Positions 1 through 28,391 are shown, counted from the stretch's first letter. The stretch: DNA of 64,000 nucleotides from Gigantopelta aegis (GCF_016097555.1 NC_054702.1:71950856-72014855); one strand, 5' to 3'. Numbers and translations are program-made. Notes: generated from the letters alone by a model not told the origin.

Positions 1-450
1 AGTGTAATTAGGTCGCTTCATAAGCGTATGAGACAAGGTGCGGGCGTGGGTTTGGAACAACTGTCCTCCTAGTGCTGGAGCAGAACCTCAAATTCGTGCA
101 AAAATTATAGATATAGGGATACAATGTGTTAATAACCTTGTTACCGTGTATTTTCATCATTATATCCTCAAAATTAGTTGTAATTCATATAAAAATACGT
201 GGTGGTTCGTTTGCAACCCTATATACTATAGCTGAATTAAGTGGTAGTAATGCTAATATGAATATCTGTATAAAAGTATTTAATTTTAAAGTATGTATTT
301 TGATTTAGTCTAATAGATCTGTTTTAATCTTACTTAGATTTTAATTTAATTTCCCTAGATCTGTTTGTTAACTTAAAGTTACAACTAACCCTGGCATTTT
401 TTCTACAAACTGCTGATTGAATGGCAATTCAGTGTTTGAGGACTGGAATG
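1..450. other. AT-rich flank, no feature seen
   Basis: No coding signal, RNA gene or recognisable repeat was seen here. Short open frames in this stretch have no domain features. Confidence 0.5.
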
Positions 451-458
451 GAGTATAT

Positions 459-1302
459 ATACTCAAAGGCAAAAGTTATTGTGACATGGATTGTTTGGAG
501 TAATACATTTGTGAATGGATTTATGGATGTCAACCAGAGAAAATGTGCATGAAACAGCTCAAAGAAATGCAACCAAGCAATTGTTGCAGCGATTGCATGC
601 TTTGTGCAAGAAACATGGAATATTCGGAAGAAATCCTGTCCAATGTTCACCATAAAAGGCCAGACATTCAGTCGCAAATCATTGCCACTCTGTGCAGCCT
701 TCAGAAATCCAGAAGTCAGAAAAACACCATTAGTGCTGTTTGATGCAATTTCGTCATGTCACGCCTCAGTAAAAATGACAGGTGGCGAGTCGTATGGATG
801 CTTGAATCCGGGACCTCGCAGCGTGACGTTGCACGTCAATTCAACTTCCACAAAAACACCATATGGCACTTATGGCAACGATATCAACAACACAACCAGG
901 TCAGGGACCGTCCACCCATGACAACCCCTCGCCAAGACACATGGATCCAAACCACGCATCTGCGAAACAGGTTCCAGCCAGCAACCTCAGATCAGGAATG
1001 GCATTCCCAGGAACTTTCTCCAGTGTTCAGTGGCCTCAATGAGACGACGGTGTCAGGCCTGTATCAATGCTCAAGGTGGACACACTTGCTACGGATTGTG
1101 TGAACTTCGCTCTGGACCTCCTCTAGTGATGTGGCTCATCCCTTTGCATATGGCAGGTGCGCCCTTTTCATGGACTATAGGTCGTTTTCATACCTTCAGA
1201 CATTTTTCTTTCCATGTTATAACGTTTCGTACACGGCAGTAAAAACTTATCATCAATTATCTTTCTTTTGTGTGTCACAATAACTTTTGCCTTTGAGTAT
1301 AT
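459..1302 (+). mobile_element. Tc1-like DNA transposon, internally deleted copy with clean inverted repeats
   Basis: The two ends are inverted copies of one sequence. The left end starts ACTCAAAGGCAAAAGTTATT and continues GTGACA near 461-486, and the exact reverse complement lies at about 1274-1299. Both ends sit in TATATA, as expected for an element that duplicates TA. The element is about 0.85 kb, shorter than the usual 1.3-1.6 kb. It encodes only the DNA-binding half of a transposase (756-1103). The catalytic half is missing, so it is a non-autonomous deletion derivative. The well-matched ends suggest it is younger than the neighbouring copy. Confidence 0.8.
756..1103 (+). pseudogene. Tc1-like transposase, N-terminal DNA-binding part
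   Basis: The frame opens MSRLSKNDRWRVVWMLESG, followed by SQRDVARQFNF and TIWHLWQRY. This is the paired helix-turn-helix that binds Tc1 inverted repeats. The later HLRNRFQPAT is also typical of the family. After about residue 80 the similarity stops, the frame ends at residue 115, and no DDE catalytic motifs follow before the right inverted repeat. The product could at most bind ends and could not cut. Confidence 0.65.
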
Positions 1303-1657
1303 ATATATATACCGATTCTTTGTTACCTACACTTTTCGTATAATAAAACCGTTTGCCCACATATATATTGGAGGTTTCGTTATTGATTTTTTGTTCATAA
1401 ATATTGTTTCGATGTGACAAGTAGAAAGTCGAGATATAGGCCTAGACCTATATAATTTAACTTTTCAACGGCATCAACGTTCACGTTTAGCTCCATTGTT
1501 ATTATGTTTTCGCGTTTTAATAGGTCAATTTTTCACGAACTATACTGTTAAAAATAAGTAGCGGATATTCCATTTCATAAATCAATAATTATAGAATGAA
1601 ATGAGATATAAAACTAAAAATAAGTGCACAATATGCGTTAATGTTCCCACTCTAAAG

Positions 1658-2995
1658 AGTATGAAAAAACGCACCGATTGTTTTGATCGCGAAGCACGTG
1701 ACGTTATGTTGCACGTGTGAAGGGTGTGATTTGAAATTGAACTTACTTTGTGTACAACTTTTACACATACGTTGTGTGCACACTGTGGTAATATTCTTTT
1801 GTTTGTTACTGGAACACTATTGCATAACCTTGCTGTCACATTCTTCACAACATTGTGTAACTTTTCAACAATGCGACGCCTCCAACGTCAGAAACGTCTC
1901 AGGGCTGTAGGCATGCTCCAAGTCGGCACCACCCAGCGAATTGTGGCCTGTAGACTTAATGTGTCACTATCAGTCATTAGCCGATTGTGGGCCCGATATC
2001 GACAAACCAGAAATGTCGATGATCGTCCCCGTTTAGGACGGCCAAGGGCCACAACTCCGGTTTAGGACAGCTTCATTAGGACTTACACGTTGAGGAATCG
2101 AGGTCAATCAGCCAATCAAATCACAAGATAACTCCGTATTTCACCTGGCGTTACAGTGTCTGGTCAGTCTATTCGTAGCAGACTGCATAGAAGTAACATC
2201 CACGCATGTCTACCCAACGTTACCCCACATTTGACTGCGAGACACATTGCTACCAGACGTCAATGGTGTACACATCGTAGATCTTCTATATTGGGCTAAC
2301 AGGCGATGAGTTCGGGTAATGTTTTCAGACGAGTCCAGATTCAGACTAGACTTCCATGATCGACGACAGCGTGTCTGGCGACGTCTCAGTGAACGCTACG
2401 CCAACGTCAACGTTCATCCTCGTGACAGATTTGGAGGAGGGTCCGTTATGCTGTGGGATGGCATCACCATGACTGCCAGAACCCAGCTGCATATTGTCCA
2501 TGTCAGGGTCACTGGGCACTTCTACCGTGACAATATCCTTGCACCGATCGTTGTGCCTTCGCACGTCAAGCTGGACGCCATTTTGTTTTTTAGGACAACA
2601 ACGCCCGTGCTCACCGGAGTCTACTGGTCATTGCGTAGCTGCAGCAACAGAACATCACCACACTACCGTGGCCAGTCCTAAGCCAGGACCTTTCACCCAT
2701 TGAGCACATGTGGGACATCATCGGACGACATCTCCGAGAACGCCAACGTTAGCCAACCAACTTGGCTGAATTAGGTGCCGCTCTCCAAGAGAAATGGGAC
2801 AGGATCCCCTAAAATGTTATTGGACGTTTAATCAGGAGCATGCCACGTCGGGATCAATAAAACATGGTTTATAGTTGTTTGGGTTTTTTTGGAGTGGGTT
2901 CCTTTCTTTTATTTTACCCTTTATAAGTAAACCATTAAATATGTTGTTAAGAACTGTAGACCATCCCATAGAGAACGCATTTTATCATACTATGG
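1658..2995 (+). mobile_element. Tc1-like DNA transposon, near full length, decayed
   Basis: The element is bounded by the decayed transposase at 1871-2860 and by a weak inverted repeat. On the left is GTATGAAAAAACGC near 1660. On the right is GCATTTTATCATAC near 2978, whose complement reads GTATGATAAAATGC. The length of about 1.3 kb fits Tc1. The ends are poorly matched, so the boundaries are approximate. It is a different subfamily from the copy at 459-1302, with different ends and only moderately similar DNA-binding heads. Confidence 0.5.
1871..2860 (+). pseudogene. Tc1-like DDE transposase, inactivated
   Basis: The start is MRRLQRQKRLRAVGMLQVG, with the Tc1 head TQRIVACRLNVS and SRLWARYRQT. 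The catalytic region is recognisable: MFSDESRFRL carries the first aspartate near 2322, a broken form of QDNNARAH carries the second near 2595, and LSPIEHMWD carries the glutamate near 2693-2720. Several stops and frame changes interrupt the protein, the first after about 65 codons, so it cannot make enzyme. This is an old copy. Confidence 0.8.
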
Positions 2996-3408
2996 AATTT
3001 ACTACAATATATTTATTTCGAAGCCGATTGGTTTCTAATTGGTACACAAAAATTGTTATTGTTCATTTATTTATTTTTGGTTGCTGTTGTTATTTCCAAA
3101 ATACTTTTACTTTTCTTCATACGTAAAACCCAACTGATCGAAAGTATTTACAAAAACATGTTGGACTATTGATTCATCTTGAATATTATTTATTCACTAA
3201 AATAATTTAAGGTAGACAAGACATTTAAATACATGGAATTCTTGAAAGAGTAAATCCTTCTAACAGCTATAGTTACTTTAAAATAATAATAATAATAATA
3301 AAATCATATTTCGTGTTTATTCAAAGTTATGTTTTTATATAAATCTACCGTGTACAAACTTGACAACGTGGAATGGCGGTTTGTTTATGTTTTGCCAAGT
3401 TGATCTAA
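2996..3408. other. Spacer upstream of the IRAK1BP1 homologue
   Basis: AT-rich spacer with a short (AAT)n run at about 3282-3300. The promoter of the gene starting at 3409 should lie here, but no core promoter element could be assigned with confidence. Confidence 0.4.
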
Positions 3409-3875
3409 ATGGCTTCATATCAAACGACACGGGTTTTTACAGAGCTCAAAAACCGACAGCGAACAATTTCGCCTAGGAAAACAGAATATGACAATGAAAG
3501 AGGACAGAGTGACCCCTTGTCTCCAACTGACCGAGACATTCGTGTGACGGCGGTCGGCGAAGTGTCTCTACCCCCAGATCGCTGCCGAATTACCATCCAA
3601 GTAACAAGCAAGAAAGAAAGCCCTCAAGATGCAAAGAACAGTGTATCCAGGCGGCTAGATTATATTATTCAATCACTCCAAAATCATTCAGTAAAGGTTT
3701 GTGGGCTACTCTCGCTCCTCTCGAGTCCCAGACCTCAGTGATCGACTCTTTCTGAGTTTCTCTACTTCCCTCTGAGCCTCTCTCTCACTCTTTCTCTCTG
3801 TCTCTCACTCTTTCTCTCTGTCTCTCTATCTATCACTTCCCATGTCTTACTGACTTAAGGTTGTAGCTATGTAGA

Positions 3876-3968
<93 letters not shown>

Positions 3969-6534
3969 GTGAATGAGTGTACAGTTTGCCTCTTGTTTTT
4001 TGTGGGATTTGTTCATTATTTTTTTATCTTCCATTACCTAAAGTGAAAACCATGTTTTAGAATTTATCTGTCGGACATGTCTGATAAAATGTTTATTTTG
4101 CCTTTTAACATACATGTACATGTATTTTACCTGCAATGTTTTTTATTATGATAATTTTTGTTCATGTATAACAATTTGGGTTTTCTGTAACTTGATATTT
4201 AATTAACTGCTCTATCAACCCATTTTAAGCAAGCCAAGGCATATAACAAAATAAAGAAAATATATATTGAAGTTTTATTTTAAAACATGAAATAGATTAT
4301 GGATCAATCCAGTGTACTAAAGCATATTTAAGATTATAAATAATGTTAGACCTATTATTTAATCCAAAAAAAATTAACAGTTAAGAAAATGAGTTGAATC
4401 CAAGAGATATTAGGAGTTTGAACATAGTAGGAACATGAATTACGAAAATTGTAAAATGTATCGGTACAGGTAGGGTGTATCATACATAACAGATATATTC
4501 ACAATTTAAATCTTAATGTTTTGGTATACCTATAATACTGCATATTCCTAGTGTCTTCATGATCAGTGCTTTATGCTTTCATAACAAGACCCCTGATGGT
4601 TTCAAACAATGCATTTACATGTAGAAGATTGGCTGAAGTATTTATATGTGGTATGAGTTCCAGTATGCATATTTGAAGTAATACAGTTGCTAATGTTTGT
4701 GTTTCAGGATAGTGACATTCAGACCTACAAACACATGACACGAGTGGATTGCTTGTATCATATGTGTGTTGAACTACGGGTACAGTTTGCTGATCTTCAC
4801 AAGTGCCAAACAGTGAGCAATCTGTTGGTTGAAAAACTGGACGAGACTGTACATGTTTCTGTTCCAGAAATGTTTCATGCCAACACTAGCCTAGAGAGTC
4901 TGAGGTACATTCAGCCTTTAATATATACATGTATACAGTATGTTAATCATAGCAAGTTAATGCTGTGTATGCACCAGCTGTTTTGGTGGAGGAGGATTTA
5001 AAAAATTGTTTAATATAAGATAGATGTGGATTGGGGTTTTGGGGGGGTGGATTGGGCATTAGACTTTCTTTTCATAAATTTTACTGTTTAAACCTGGTGC
5101 ATTATTAAGAAATTGGTGGAAACTGAGTTAAAAAAATGAGTGTGTGTTACCATATGCCAGCTATATGACAATGTATGTCATTTGTAATTGGTGGGGGGGG
5201 GGGGGGGGTGTAGCCCAGTGGTAAAGCGCACGCCTGATGCGTGGTCAGTCTAGGATCGATCCTTGTCGGTGGACCCATTGAGGTATTTCTCGTTCCAGCC
5301 AGTGCACCACGACTGGTATATCAAAGGCCATGATATGTGCTATCCTGTCTGTGGGATGTACATATAAAAGATCCCTTGCTACTAATGGAAAAATATAGTG
5401 TGTTTCCTCTCTATGTCTGTGTCAAAATGATCATATGTTTGACATCCAGTAGCCAATGATTAATAAATCAATGTGCTCTAGTGGTGTTGTTAAACAAACT
5501 TAACGTGTAACTGGGGACAGTGTGTCAAAATTTGAGGTAACCAGAAGGTGATTCACCTGATTTATAATCAGGTAATGGACTGTTTGGTTACGTTAATTAT
5601 ATTTGTGTAACCAGTGAATTATCTATTCTTAACATAATTATATAGCAGGGCCCTGTTCATGAAGTGATCTTAAGTAATGCTAAGATCACCTTAGGTGCAT
5701 ACGGTAGTTATGCATTTAAGGTGATCTTAGTGCTAAGATCGCTTCATGGAACGGAGCTCAGGTCTGTACTACAATGATGTTTCAAATTCTTTTGGGTTTA
5801 AGAGTATTTTTTCTGGTTAACTATTGATGTGCTAAGTATCATGTGTTCAAAAACTTGTCTAGAACTGGTTGCAACTTTTAATTTTAGAATGTGGTAGTTT
5901 ACATTATAACTTTTTGGTGGGGGTGCATGATTTTAAAGTTGCATGAACAGAACAGCGGTTGTGCCATGTGTCATCATCATCAATGCAGTCAGGCAAACTG
6001 CCATATATTAAAGTTTAGTTCCAGCAATCAACAGGGATATTCCAGTGCCATGGTTTATGAATTGGAAAGTTTATGTGATATATACTGCATTGATTGTGAA
6101 TGTTGCTTCAAAAGCTTAAAATTCAGCTTTGTTAACATAATAAAAACACATTTTTTAAACTCAGATTATAGAGTTGTTAATCTGTGATGTTGTCTCAAAA
6201 TTTCATATCATTATATTTCTATGAATTTATAGTCAAAACTGCTTTTGTTTCATATTACATTGTGCTGTCTTTCAGAAAGCAAGCCAGTTTGGTTGCTATT
6301 CACAATGCCAAGCAAAAGGCTCAGGAGATGGCTCGGTTTGTTCACATGTCTGTGGGACGAGCCGTGTACATTGAGGAACAGGAGTCAAGGGAGTGGGATG
6401 GCAGTCAGGAGAACACAGAACCAGAGAAATCGTCGTCCATCCAGCAGCAGATTGCAGACGCCACTGTCACTGTTAGCAGTCGGGTGTTGGCCGCTTTTGA
6501 ACTCAAACCAAAGATTAAAAAACTCATGAAGTAG
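3409..6534 (+). CDS. IRAK1BP1: IRAK1BP1 homologue (SIMPL-domain protein)
   Basis: Three exons: 3409-3696, 4708-4904 and 6276-6534, with GT-AG introns in phases 0 and 2. Joined they give 247 residues, against about 260 in human. Exon 1 carries RDIRVTAVGEVSLPPDRC and RRLDYIIQSLQNHSVK. Exon 2 carries YHMCVELRVQFADLHKC and NLLVEKLDETV. Exon 3 carries LVAIHNAKQKAQEMA and SIQQQIADATVTVSSRV. These match the vertebrate protein block by block and in order. In mammals the protein binds the kinase IRAK1 and modulates NF-kB signalling; the SIMPL/DUF541 fold spans roughly residues 43-230. The start ATG begins MASYQTTRVFTELKNRQ and is the first in frame. The frame reads on past the exon 1 donor for a few codons, so an unspliced reading is a decoy. 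Role in this animal is inferred from homology. Confidence 0.9.
3879..3966. repeat. (TC)n microsatellite
   Basis: About 44 uninterrupted TC units in intron 1 of the IRAK1BP1 homologue, preceded by a looser CT-rich stretch from about 3760. Confidence 0.98.
5205..5510 (+). mobile_element. SINE family A, nearly full length
   Basis: The tRNA-like head has box A in GTAGCCCAGTGGTAAAGCGC and box B as GGATCGATCC. The core follows (GCTATCCTGTCTGTGGGATG, then AAAGATCCCTTGCTACTAAT) and then the tail with ATTAATAAATCAATGTGCTC and GTTAAACAAACTTAACG. A run of about 18 G precedes it. It lies in intron 2 of the IRAK1BP1 homologue in the sense direction. Confidence 0.85.
5649..5754. mobile_element. Foldback MITE, about 106 bp
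   Basis: An almost perfect hairpin. The left arm reads TTCATGAAGTGATCTTAAG then GCTAAGATCACCTTA, and the right arm holds the complement TAAGGTGATCTTAG then GATCGCTTCATGGAAC. Arms are about 45 bp with a short loop. No coding content. Confidence 0.75.
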
Positions 6535-6974
6535 TCCATGGAAGCTGGTTGTGTTGGATAATTCCGTCCTTTTCAGATATCTGACGCTGCTAAACATCAG
6601 TCTTCTCACAGTGTGGCTGGCATTATGTTCACAGTTGTACCGTGTGATTATGAAGTGTTCTTGAACAGGTGTAACAGTTATAAAGCTATTCAGATGTGAT
6701 ATTTAGTAAAGATTGGCAGCCTAAAATACAGAGTGCAAAACTAATGACATTATGTTTTACCATTAAACATGCTCTAATGACATGATAAAGTTTTGGGGAT
6801 TTTTTAATCTGTCATTGAAAAATAAGTTTTAACTGAAGTTAGTTTGCTGTTTACTTTTAAAGTATTTCACTGTGAAAAAAAATCCATTAAGGATTATCCT
6901 TTAATAGATTACAGTCATTAGTATGTGATGATGTTCTAGTTTTGAGAGATGTGGAGAGTTAAAAAAGTTATTTT

Positions 6975-7198
6975 TATTTTTTAACAACACTACTAGAGAA
7001 CATTGATTTATTAATAGTCAGCTATTGGATGTCAAACATTTGGTCTTAGAGAGGAAACCCACTACATTTTCCCATTAGTATCAAGGGATTTTTTTATATG
7101 CATCAGCTCACAGACAGGATATCACATACCACGGCATTTGATATACCAGTCATGGTGCACTGACTGGATTGAGAAATAGTCCAGTGGGCTTATGAACT
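6975..7198 (-). mobile_element. SINE family A, head-truncated
   Basis: The tail reads TTAACAACACTACTAGAG, then comes the core complement and CATACCACGGCATTTGATAT. The match ends before the tRNA-like head. Confidence 0.75.
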
Positions 7199-7200
7199 TA

Positions 7201-7420
7201 GGAAATACTTGTTTCTCAGACATTCTTTTCGAAAAGCCTCAAGATATTGATTTGAAATTTTGAGTATAGCTTTATCATGTATTGTTACAGATCAAGTTTG
7301 ACTTTCGTGGCGATTTACCCATTTGTATAGAGTTGTGGCCCTTCAACGTAGGAGACACAAAATGTGCTAAACCTGGTAGGTGACATGTATTGTCTTAGCA
7401 CTGCAGTCCTCTCAGAATGC
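7201..7420 (+). repeat. Fragment of an interspersed repeat also present at 33226-34325
   Basis: Shared signature: ATCAAGTTTGACTTTC, a GCGATTTACC block, a TGGCCCTT block and ACATGTATTG, in the same order as in the longer copy. Family identity unknown. Confidence 0.6.
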
Positions 7421-9128
7421 TTGTTCCAAAATGCACATAAATCATCACTAACCCTGGAAACCATATTTGTTCATCTAATTATGTCATATTAATAATAACT
7501 TTAAAAGCCCCACAATGTTTAGCTTTCAGACTGGTATTTGCATATTTGGTAATAAACATTTTATTTAAGTTAAAAATTAGTAGGGGTTTGTTTATGCAGA
7601 GATGTAAAAACCTTTAGCTATTATGAGATTTTAGTCCCTCCTGAACACAGTTTAAGTACTTGTTCTTTGAAGCCACATTTACAGGAACTCTTAGCCTAGT
7701 TTCCAAAAATCTAATGGATGCAGATCACTGCAGCTGACCCATGCACTCTGGCACATCTGCAAGTTGAACAGGTTTTAATTACCCCAATCTGTCGCAGACC
7801 AGCTGCAACCAGTTTTGTTCTCAGTATAATGTTCCTTTGGTCTGCCTCAGTCTGAACAGGTTACCGGTTTTTAGGAAACTTAGTTTTTAATAATTTTGGT
7901 CCAGAATCATTTTCATCTCATCTCTGATTTATAAATACTGTTGACGAGAAAGCACTGAGCAGTCACTGTCTTCTGTGTAATCTTTCACTGGTTTGAAGCA
8001 CCCACAATATTCATGGATGTGTTCTTACAACATGGTATTTGTTTGGTCTGGATATTTTACACTTCATGGTATTATGAACTATTCTGTGTGTTAACTACAG
8101 TTAAATATTCAATAATGATGAGTATGTATAAATACATTAACATGCTGAATTCATGTTACTATGTATTCTAGTGATAATTATGTGATATTTTAGATCTGAA
8201 TTTAAGGTACATTTGTAAAGAGAAATATATCCAGATGAGGTGGGCTAACTTCATCATGGAGTTAACATATTGTGTATTATTAAAAACAATTTTTAGTTAT
8301 TTGTACAAGCTGTGTTGTTATCTGTTAACCAGTATGTAGCAATGTTATTTACTTAGACATTAATGTTTCTAGGTTGGTTCTGACAAAAGAAATTAAGCCA
8401 CCTGCTTACTAGACATTAACTGACTGTCACAGAGCAGCATTTTGTTGAATTGTAGAAGCAGAGACATTTCACCAACTGCTATTTTATGAGCAACAGGTGA
8501 ATTAATTTCATGTAATAATTTATGTGTTTTAAAGAAAATAACTGGGTTTCTGCCATTTTTTAAATACACATGTATAGATCATTTGGTAAAATGTTTTCTT
8601 TGCCCAGAGCTAGCCATGATAGATCAGCAGTTGGTTAATTAGTAATGTATAGTGTAAGCTATTAAAGATTATTTCATTTGTGTGAATATATTTATTATAA
8701 AGATATTCTCCCTTGATTTGATTAAATTGACATGTCACAGGACAATTAATTGTGGTCTGTGGTATTAAATAACCTTTAAAAATGACAAACATACAAGTCC
8801 AATACAAAGTTATTATTACAGACTCCACCTCCATAAAATAAATCATTTATTCTGTAACATAAAGTACAATACACTGTCACACATTGGATAATTGCAAAAA
8901 ATAACAAATAGGTTCATGTCCATCCAAGTGATCCTCAGTATTTTGAGAATTGGTTAGCACTAGTAAAAGTTCTATTTCCCTTTACTGTAATATATAGTAC
9001 AACTCAAAAACTGAAGCAAATGTTCTGTTTGAATTATAATCTGGCTGAATGATCAAGAAATGAATATTTTTGCTTTCAGACATCCTAATATAAGATTACA
9101 GTAATGATTGTCAAATAACAGTCATGCA

Positions 9129-9131
<3 letters not shown>

Positions 9132-9205
<74 letters not shown>
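9132..9205. repeat. (CT)n microsatellite
   Basis: About 37 uninterrupted CT units. Confidence 0.98.
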
Positions 9206-9207
<2 letters not shown>

Positions 9208-9556
9208 GGCCTGTGTGTTTAAAAGTTTTGAAAGTAAATGTACAAAAGGGCATCAACTTCAAAAAGCAAATGTATAAAAGGACACCTGGAATCTGTCAAT
9301 ATAGTCTCAATGAAAAATGAAAGTATTTGTTTCCTTTGTCTTTGACACGTCAAGTATGAGTACACTAGGGTGCAAGTGATGTGAGTATTCCAGTGCCATA
9401 CAAACTGCATGCTGTCTTGGTGCAGACTATGTTATGTTTAAATCTACGCTAATGCATGGCTCAATGCACTGGATTACTAATTTCACTATAATTATGTCTG
9501 TGAATTAATTATGCACGTATTTATTATGTGAAGAGATAAATCCAGAAGACATTGAG

Positions 9557-25235
<15,679 letters not shown>

Positions 25236-25949
25236 TTCAGCCCAAACCGTCCTTTTCCGCGAAGTTTGTACGGCCAGGGAATGATATTATCGTAATTCGC
25301 CGCATCCGTCACAGCCTTGCCCCGGTGTCGGGAGCGTGAGAAAAGTTCTACGTACCATAAACAACTACTTATGCGCGCTTGTGTCAAAACATACACCAGT
25401 ACGCTGTAACGTAACCTCCGGCTATCGTCTGGTCCCAAATCCAGTGGCGGGAAATAAGACTTCGCAATAAAGAAAGGGACAAAATGATGATGATTAATGA
25501 AATATACCCTGGTTGATATAAAAAGCGACTCGCGTAAGGGCTCTAGGGATATGCTAAGATACGAGTTTCTGAGAGACACTGGCGGGGAGCATCTGTCGTT
25601 GAAAGAAAATGTTTTATCAGATTAATGGGGCAGTAGCCGCTTGGCTGGTCCCTTCTTGTTGCAGCGGCCAATCACTGACAACGGTTTGTGCAGCTGTCTC
25701 GACTGTTCGAACAAAGACGACTACTTTCATGTCTTCGGGGTGAGAATGGGAAGTTAAAACCGTATTATGTTGTTTTCTTCTTTTCTTATCTGGATGGGTG
25801 ACTTTTATAACTTATTTTATTTCTTACTTGTCATGTGGTTTGGCATTCAGTGTAAAACCATCATGTTCAGGACATTTAATTTAAAACGACAAGAATGAAA
25901 TAAACACAGGCGATTCCAAGCAGATTTTGGAGCGATGCTGAAGATGTAT

Positions 25950-26035
25950 ATATACAGTAGCTGAGGTGTGTGTGCCCAGGACAGCGTGCTTTAACATTAA
26001 TTGGCTATAAGCCCGAAAATAAGCTGAATTAATGA
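25950..26035 (+). mobile_element. SINE family C, 3' fragment
   Basis: AGCTGAGGTGTGTGTGCCC, AGGACAGCGTGCTTTAACAT and GGCTATAAGCCCGAAAATAA match the end of the copy at 15228-15475. It lies just upstream of the lectin-receptor start. Confidence 0.7.
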
Positions 26036-26500
26036 ATAATTAAAAGAGAAAAAACTACAACAGGTGCTAACTAGGACGCCAATAAAATTGTATAGCTAGT
26101 AAGTTACTGGTGTGATTCACATTAACTTGTCTAAGGTCTAGGCGGGATGCGGGAACGTTTTGGCGTGCCCCTATCCAACTTAGGTTCACTGACATAGCCA
26201 GTGAGCAACTCCGGGGCGGGAAGGGGTGGGGGTGGGGTAAGTTAAGAATGAGGGGGAGTTTTCGTAAAAAGAATTTAGATGGTATGACCAGTGTCCTAAA
26301 TAAAACGGAGGGGGGGGGGGGGGTGTAATTAATAAATTAGCCTTTAAATGCACCATAGAAAAAAATAAAATAAGTATGATTATGGCTTTAAATTTAACCT
26401 TAGTTGGTGCGTTGGAGCCGAAAAGTGTGGATGGCAAGTAAAAATATATGTATGCCTAAAACAGCTCATAAACGGATACTCTTGAGAGCTGTTTATAAAG

Positions 26501-26656
26501 CAGGGCCGTAGCTAGGATTTTTTGTTTGGGGGAAGGGGCAACTGAGTTAATATAGTCTAAAACTCCATAAACGGTTAAGAAGAGAATTTTCTATAAATTT
26601 CTATAATTTTTTCCGGAATTTCTGCCCCCCCCCCCCCCTCGATAACTACGGCCCTG
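26501..26656. mobile_element. MITE, 156 bp, ends CAGGGCCGTAG
   Basis: Left end CAGGGCCGTAGCTAGG, right end AACTACGGCCCTG, flanked by the 5-bp direct repeat TAAAG. Poly-C near the right end. Confidence 0.75.
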
Positions 26657-26879
26657 TAAAGGCCATTTCAATGCGTCGTTTTAAGAAATACATTGTTACC
26701 ATCCTTAGGTAACCAGAATTTAGTTTATGTAATTTTTACCTACACAACCGATTTTTCGTTTACGTGAATAATGTTTGGTTCTATCTGCACAAACATTTCA
26801 AAATTGTTTTAAACAAATTGATATGCAACAAGGCAGTACGTTTCTGTTTTTTTAGCCTACTGATGAGCTGCACATTGAA

Positions 26880-27115
26880 GGAAGGAAGGAAATGTTTTAT
26901 TTAACGACCCATTCAGCACAATTATTTACGGTTATATGGCATCAGACATATGGTTAAGGACCACACAGATATTGAGAGAGGAAACCCGCTGTCGACACTT
27001 CATGGGCTACTCTTTTCGATTAGCAGCAAGGGATATTTTATATGCACCATCCCACAAACAGGATAGTACGTTCCACGACCTTTGTTACACCAGTTGTGGA
27101 GCACTGACTGGAAGC
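26880..27115 (-). mobile_element. SINE family B, head-truncated
   Basis: AAATGTTTTATTTAACGACC, TTTACGGTTATATGGCATC, TGGGCTACTCTTTTCGATTA and the core complement. It ends near GGAGCACTGACTGGAA. Confidence 0.8.
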
Positions 27116-27324
27116 TGCACATCGTGTCAGAATACATAGATTTTTGTAATCCATGAATAAATTAAAGGTACGAAAAGAGTACAGCTTTTAATTTTAGAAT
27201 GCAGCGTAACCGATTTGCAGTTCGCGTGAATTTAAAGTCGTGAAACCGACACGCGAACAGAATGACGGTTCGCGTGAAATATTGTGAACTGCTAGTGGTT
27301 TAGTCATAATGTTAAACACTGTCC

Positions 27325-27425
27325 TGGATAGGCAGCCCAAATAGTGTGGTGTGCCCAGGAGAGCGTGCCTGGACGTTGATGGGATATAAACATGGAAATG
27401 AATTAAAATTTAATGAAACACTTGG
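27325..27425 (+). mobile_element. SINE family C, 3' fragment, diverged
   Basis: GTGTGCCCAGGAGAGCGTGC, TGATGGGATATAAACATGGA and an AAATG-type end. Confidence 0.55.
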
Positions 27426-27774
27426 TCAATGCCAAAACGGTTTTCTTATCATAAGTTATGTACTGTATTCTTTTTTTATATATATATAAGCCAACCATCG
27501 GCTACAAGTGTGCATGAAACGTTTTAGCTTTAGATATGACAAGAGTGTTTATTATATTATTACCGGGTATTCTTAAAGTAGCAATGTCTCAACGTTGACA
27601 TCTTTCAGTTAGGCATTACATTTTATTAGTCTATGTCAAAAATTGTATAAAGAGGCCTATGCTAAATAAAATCTGAAGCGTCAAAACTAAGTAATGACCC
27701 AGAATTGACCCTTGGGCTACTCCGATTACTGAAGTTAGTCTTAATTTTTTAAAAGGAGGGAAGGGAGGAAGTTC

Positions 27775-28215
27775 ACATGTTAATCAACTTTTGGGTTATA
27801 TGACGTCAGGCATATGGATATGGACAACACAGATGATGAGAGAGGAAACCAGCTGTCGCCAAGCAGTGTCTACTCTTTTCGATTAGCAGCAAGGGAAAAC
27901 CTAGTGCCTCCACTTAAGAAATAAGTTAAAGTTTGTTTTATTTAAAGATACCACTAGAGCACATTGATTTATTAATAATCGGCTATTGGTTGTCAAACAG
28001 TTGGTAATTCTGACATATAGAGAGGAAACCCGCCACATTTTTCCATTAGCAGCAAAGGAACATTTATATGCAGCATTCGCCAGACAGGATAGTACATACC
28101 ACGGCCTTTGTTACACCAGTTGTGGAGTACTGGCTGGAACGAGAAACAACGGGGATCGATCCTAGACCGATGCGTATCAAGCGAGCGCCTTTACCAATGA
28201 GTTACGTCCCGCCCG
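27775..28215 (-). mobile_element. Family B fragment followed by a full-length family A SINE
   Basis: 27775-27900 has the family B motifs GGTTATATGACGTCAGGCAT and CTACTCTTTTCGATTAGCAG. From about 27925 a complete family A copy runs from tail (AAGTTTGTTTTATTTAAAGA) to head (AGCGCCTTTACCAATGAG, then TTACGTCCCGCCC). Confidence 0.75.
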
Positions 28216-28391
28216 TTATAACAAGAATGTTCGTATAAGAACTATATTAACTGATTAGATAACAAACGGATGTAACAGTACATCGCGGGTCACTATAGTG
28301 TCCAAAGTTCAATTGATGCACACATCGGCAACTCTATCACCGGGGCACATTTTACAAACGTGGCAGTCTACTTATTCGAAACGGCTCTAAA

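Larger units (their letters stand above)
6535..9556. other. Spacer between convergent genes, with 3' UTR and repeats
   Basis: This is the 3' flank of the IRAK1BP1 homologue (+) and of the lectin receptor (-), which converge here. An AATAAA at 7551-7556 is a candidate poly(A) signal for the first. It contains a SINE, a repeat fragment and a CT run listed separately. No other gene was recognised. Confidence 0.5.

Noticed and set aside
5210-5270. tRNA gene at SINE heads (also 15228, 34326, 39367 and others)
   Set aside because: A and B boxes are present, but acceptor stems do not pair and SINE bodies follow.
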